Of a stretch of DNA of 64,000 nucleotides, positions 60,986 through 64,000 are shown one piece after another. This DNA is from Lactobacillus kimbladii (GTDB lineage Bacteria > Bacillota > Bacilli > Lactobacillales > Lactobacillaceae): contig NZ_SCMB01000001.1 of NCBI RefSeq assembly GCF_014323605.1, positions 496,001 through 560,000 of the forward strand, in the 5' to 3' direction. The number at the start of each line of letters is the position of its first letter. Position 1 is the first letter of the stretch. The notes below the pieces were generated by a model. It saw nothing but the letters and a program-made list of their open reading frames with translations. It searched no databases and had not been told where the DNA came from. The position numbers and the translations under genes are program-made.

Positions 60986-62797
60986 TTAGTGAGCTGAAGC
61001 ACCTGAAGTTGTGTCAGGCTCTGGTTCTGGCTCCGGCTCCTCTTCTTCAGCTTCTGAAGCACCTGAAGCAACATCTGCTACCACGCCGTACTTGTCAGCA
61101 AAGTAGCTAAATGGTTTCAATGCTTCTGCTTGATACTTCTTAACGAATTCTGGATCATCAAGAGTATTCAATTCAGTTGAGTAAGGCATGTCATGAGTGA
61201 ACTTAATGTCAACTAACATTGGTCCATCCATTTGTTTGAATTCTTTAACTGCGTCTTCGAATTCCTTCTTAGTGCGTACAGTTACACCCTTCACGTTCAT
61301 ACCTTCAGCAACCTTAGCCCAGTCGTTATTAGGCATAATAACACCTGATAATGGTTGGTGTGATTCATCAACTTGCTCAGCTTCAATGTAACCTAAAGTT
61401 TCATTTGTAAAGACAACGTTTAAGATATGCATGTTGTAGCGAGCTTCAGTCAACAATTCTTGGCTCATCATGGCAAAACCACCATCACCACTCAAGTTCC
61501 AAACTTCGCGTTCTGGGTGAGCAGTTGCAGCAGCAAGTGCAGCTGGTGAACCAAAGCCCATAGTTGCGTACAAACCTGAAGTTGCCCAAGTTTGGTCATC
61601 ATGCAAGTTTACTAAACGTTGGAAGTCAATGTTGATGTTACCAACATCAATAGCAAATTGTGCATCATCATCAGCATATTTGTTGATGATGTCAAAGATT
61701 GGCTCACGGCGAATTGGCATTTCGTCTGAATCATCAAAGCTGTGCTCCCATTCTTCCCAGTTTTGACGATCTGCAATAGCAGCCTTATAAAGTGGTGATT
61801 CTTCACGAGCTTGACCAGCATCAATAATAGCTTGTAAAGTCTTAGCACCGTCAGCCAAAATTGGAACATCAACTGCGTGACGCTTACCTAATTTTTCTGA
61901 GTCAACATCAATTTGTACAACTTTAGCCTTAGGGTCAAAGAAGAACAATGAGAATGGTGAGTCATTACCTACCCATATAACAGCATCTGCATGAGTTTGA
62001 ATATCGTCACTTGGCTTAGGAGCAACACGACCAATTGAACCCATGTAAGCTGGGCATTTATCTTCAACAACACCCTTAGCCATAACTGAAGACATCAATG
62101 GAGTCTTGAATTTTTCAGCGAATTTTTCTAAGACATCGCCATGACCCTTCATACCTAAACCGAAGTAAACAACTGGGTTCTTTGCTTCTTCAAGAACCTT
62201 TACAGCTGCTTCAACTTCGTCTTTTCTTGGAGCTGCATAATTAGGAATTGCTTGCAATGCATTATAATTTACACGGAAATTGTCATCAATCTTGTCCCAG
62301 CCAAAGTCCTTAGGAAGAATTAAGACAGCTGGACCCTTCTTAGCATATGCTTGACGGATTGCTTCATCCATCATTGAAGGAATTTGATCTGCGCGCTTGA
62401 TTTGGTGATCCCAAACAGCGACTGGATCAAACCAAGGCTTTTCGTCAAAAGCCTGGAAGAAATCCATATCCTGACGACCAGTTGGAACGTTAGCTACGAT
62501 AGCAACCATAGGAACCTTGTCGTATTTTGCGTCATACAAACCGTTCATCAAGTGAACAGCACCAGGACCAGCTGAGCCAAAGCATACACCGACCTTGCCA
62601 GTTAATTTATATTCAGCTGAAGCTGCTAAAGCACCGGCCTCTTCATGCCGAACTTCAATATACTTCATCTTACCCTTAAAGTCATGGATAGCATTCATTG
62701 TTGAGTCAAATGAACCACCTGGAAAACCATAAATATGATCAATATGCCAGTCCAATAAAACTTGGAGCATGGCATTTGCGCCATTAATTTTTGCCAT
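60986..62797 (-). CDS. pox: pyruvate oxidase
   Basis: 603 aa from ATG 62797 (MAKINGANAM); AAGGAG lies 12 bases upstream and the longer frame has no ribosome site. It is a ThDP/FAD enzyme: RHEEAGALAASAEYKLTGK at the N-terminal ThDP site, a central FAD domain, and the GDGGFAMMSQELLTEARYNM ThDP/Mg motif. It converts pyruvate, phosphate and O2 to acetyl phosphate, CO2 and H2O2. The last 27 residues are an acidic Glu-Pro repeat flanked by two SGAS copies, beyond the normal end. A cre site lies upstream, fitting catabolite control. Confidence 0.94.
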   Translation of the reverse strand: MAKINGANAMLQVLLDWHIDHIYGFPGGSFDSTMNAIHDFKGKMKYIEVRHEEAGALAASAEYKLTGKVGVCFGSAGPGAVHLMNGLYDAKYDKVPMVAIVANVPTGRQDMDFFQAFDEKPWFDPVAVWDHQIKRADQIPSMMDEAIRQAYAKKGPAVLILPKDFGWDKIDDNFRVNYNALQAIPNYAAPRKDEVEAAVKVLEEAKNPVVYFGLGMKGHGDVLEKFAEKFKTPLMSSVMAKGVVEDKCPAYMGSIGRVAPKPSDDIQTHADAVIWVGNDSPFSLFFFDPKAKVVQIDVDSEKLGKRHAVDVPILADGAKTLQAIIDAGQAREESPLYKAAIADRQNWEEWEHSFDDSDEMPIRREPIFDIINKYADDDAQFAIDVGNINIDFQRLVNLHDDQTWATSGLYATMGFGSPAALAAATAHPEREVWNLSGDGGFAMMSQELLTEARYNMHILNVVFTNETLGYIEAEQVDESHQPLSGVIMPNNDWAKVAEGMNVKGVTVRTKKEFEDAVKEFKQMDGPMLVDIKFTHDMPYSTELNTLDDPEFVKKYQAEALKPFSYFADKYGVVADVASGASEAEEEEPEPEPEPDTTSGASAH

Positions 62798-62838
62798 TTT
62801 AAAGTGCATCTCCTTAAATACATGTTTACTTACATATT

Positions 62839-62868
62839 GTATTAAAACATATAATTTCACAATTTCAA
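62839..62868 (-). promoter_or_regulatory. pox promoter
   Basis: Minus strand: TTGAAA (62863-62868), 18-bp spacer, TAATAC (62839-62844), giving a 5' leader of about 35 nt. Confidence 0.5.
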
Positions 62869-62896
62869 GTGACCAAAATTAACGATTAGCACAAGG

Positions 62897-62910
62897 TGTA
62901 AGCGCTTTGT
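62897..62910. promoter_or_regulatory. cre site (CcpA operator) upstream of pox
   Basis: TGTAAGCGCTTTGT matches TGWAARCGYTWNCW at 13 of 14 positions. It lies about 29 bp upstream of the proposed -35. Confidence 0.7.
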
Positions 62911-63073
62911 AAAAATATTATCTTCACAAAGTTAAGCAATTACTTTATAACTTTTAGATAATAGCAATAATCATATTTGTGATTACTTGATCATTACCAC
63001 AAAATTTGTGTATTCTTTTGTGTGCATTATTTAAAGAAAAATATTTTTTATAAGTTTTAAGTTTTTACTAAAT

Positions 63074-64000
63074 TTATTTATGAATTTTAGCGTAGCGACC
63101 ATTTTGCACGTAAACGCTTAGAATTGCCATGTCTGCCGGATTAACTCCCGAAATCCGTTCAGCCTGCGCAATTGTTTCTGGCCTGATTTTGGCAAATTTT
63201 TCGCGCGCTTCCGTTGCTAAACCATCAATTGCATTATAGTCGATGTCTGCAGGAATTTTCTTTGCTTCCTGACGGTGTAATTTATTAATTTGCTGCTGCT
63301 CCTTTTTGATATAGCCAGCATACTTAACGTTGATTTCAATCTGCTCTCTGACATAGCGTTCATTCGAAATAGGCACCCCCGTCAAGCGTTCAATATCCGC
63401 TACCCTAACTTTGGGCCTTCTTAAGAAAACATCTGCTTTAACACCAGCTTTAAGCTTGTCTTCTCCGATACTTGCAAGGTAGTCTTGTACCTCTTTAGTG
63501 GGGTGAACAGTAATCTTTTTAACAGCATTAGCAGCCTGCGCAATTTGTTCTTTCTTTGCTAAAAACTGGGAATAGCGCTCTTCAGAGATTAAGCCCAGTT
63601 GAAAACCGTAATCCGTTAAACGCAAATCAGCATTGTCATGACGCAAAATCAAACGGTACTCAGCACGTGAAGTTAGTAAACGATAAGGCTCTTCTGTCCC
63701 CTTAGTTACTAAATCATCGATTAAAACACCGATATAAGCTTCATCACGGCCTAAGGTAAAGCCTGGTTGACCGGCAGCTCGCAAAGCGGCATTAATACCA
63801 GCAATCAAACCTTGTCCTGCCGCTTCTTCATAGCCTGATGTGCCATTCATTTGGCCCGCAGTGAATAAATTTTTGATATTTTTAGTTTCCAAGGTATGTT
63901 TTAACTGCCAGGGATCGATTACATCGTATTCAATGGCGTAGCCTGGCCGCATCAATTCCGCGTTTTCAAGGCCGGCAACCGAATGCAGCATTTTTAACTG
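63074..64000 (-). CDS. mnmG: tRNA uridine-5-carboxymethylaminomethyl modification enzyme MnmG, C-terminal part
   Basis: The frame is open to the right edge (309 codons visible; full length is about 630). It contains [20 protein letters not shown] (FAD-binding/GidA signature), [21 protein letters not shown] and the C-terminal helical domain ending in [17 protein letters not shown]. With MnmE it installs cmnm5 on the wobble uridine of tRNAs. It usually sits close to oriC, which fits the parS-like and DnaA-box signals in this window. Confidence 0.95.
   Translation of the reverse strand, partial: QLKMLHSVAGLENAELMRPGYAIEYDVIDPWQLKHTLETKNIKNLFTAGQMNGTSGYEEAAGQGLIAGINAALRAAGQPGFTLGRDEAYIGVLIDDLVTKGTEEPYRLLTSRAEYRLILRHDNADLRLTDYGFQLGLISEERYSQFLAKKEQIAQAANAVKKITVHPTKEVQDYLASIGEDKLKAGVKADVFLRRPKVRVADIERLTGVPISNERYVREQIEINVKYAGYIKKEQQQINKLHRQEAKKIPADIDYNAIDGLATEAREKFAKIRPETIAQAERISGVNPADMAILSVYVQNGRYAKIHK

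Noticed and set aside
62798-62860. 21-residue N-terminal extension of pyruvate oxidase
   Set aside because: No ribosome site before the upstream start, and it covers the likely -10/transcript start; MAKINGAN matches the family start.

Overview
This window looks like a stretch of a Lactobacillus chromosome from the acidophilus branch (Lactobacillus sensu stricto). It is AT-rich and tightly packed. Supporting features are a tandem deoxyadenosine/deoxyguanosine kinase pair of the kind known from L. acidophilus, a pyruvate oxidase with an acidic tail, a complete dlt operon with DltX, a CIRCE-controlled clpL, and many M20, DUF and NCS2 genes typical of these bacteria. The species cannot be fixed from sequence alone. 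The right edge is the C-terminal half of mnmG, which lies close to oriC in most Firmicutes. That position, together with many parS-like and Noc-site-like palindromes and a small cluster of DnaA boxes, suggests the window is origin-proximal.

Layout. 0-17 kb: alpha/beta hydrolase (partial), gamma-glutamyl hydrolase plus APC permease, an ABC-F protein behind a structured leader, cdd-ASCH, GNAT, SDR and DUF805. Then comes a decayed merR / NAD-binding / Zn-ADH cluster, an M20 hydrolase-DUF3100 operon, a truncated MalY-type lyase with DUF3737, and a 6-phospho-beta-glucosidase::PTS EII deletion fusion. 17-28 kb: TSUP exporter with divergent TetR, ilvE, clpL, then an overlapping UvrA-like / DUF915 hydrolase / EIIC operon and DUF975. 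28-35 kb: a direct repeat flanking a PTS EIIA fragment, the dlt operon (dltX-A-B-C-D plus a serine hydrolase), and two tandem structured small RNAs. 35-47 kb: CbpB-like CBS protein, P1B ATPase, CPBP protease, YdcF, MacB-type exporter, nagB, the amaP-DUF2273-asp23 envelope-stress operon and an ABC exporter. 47-64 kb: the deoxynucleoside kinases, a polar amino acid ABC operon, two NCS2 purine permeases flanking a DASS carrier, an MFS remnant, ClC, gnd, pox and mnmG.

The most interesting items are as follows. (1) Two tandem paralogous small RNAs (34607-34763 and 34850-34966) keep their stems while the bases change. Each exposes a C-rich loop that is the exact antisense of a Shine-Dalgarno plus start codon, an architecture reminiscent of streptococcal csRNAs. 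(2) The ABC-F leader has a 3-codon uORF, an intrinsic terminator and a 10-nt antiterminator match, the signature of antibiotic-responsive ribosome-mediated attenuation. (3) Dispersed parS-like and Noc-like palindromes occur, two of the Noc-like ones perfect 16-mers.

Gene decay is also prominent: six loci (merR, NAD-binding, adh, malY, bgl/PTS, MFS) plus a ManX-type fragment are broken by single-base frameshifts or internal deletions. This indicates ongoing genome reduction. No tRNA, rRNA, CRISPR array, prophage or intact insertion sequence was seen.
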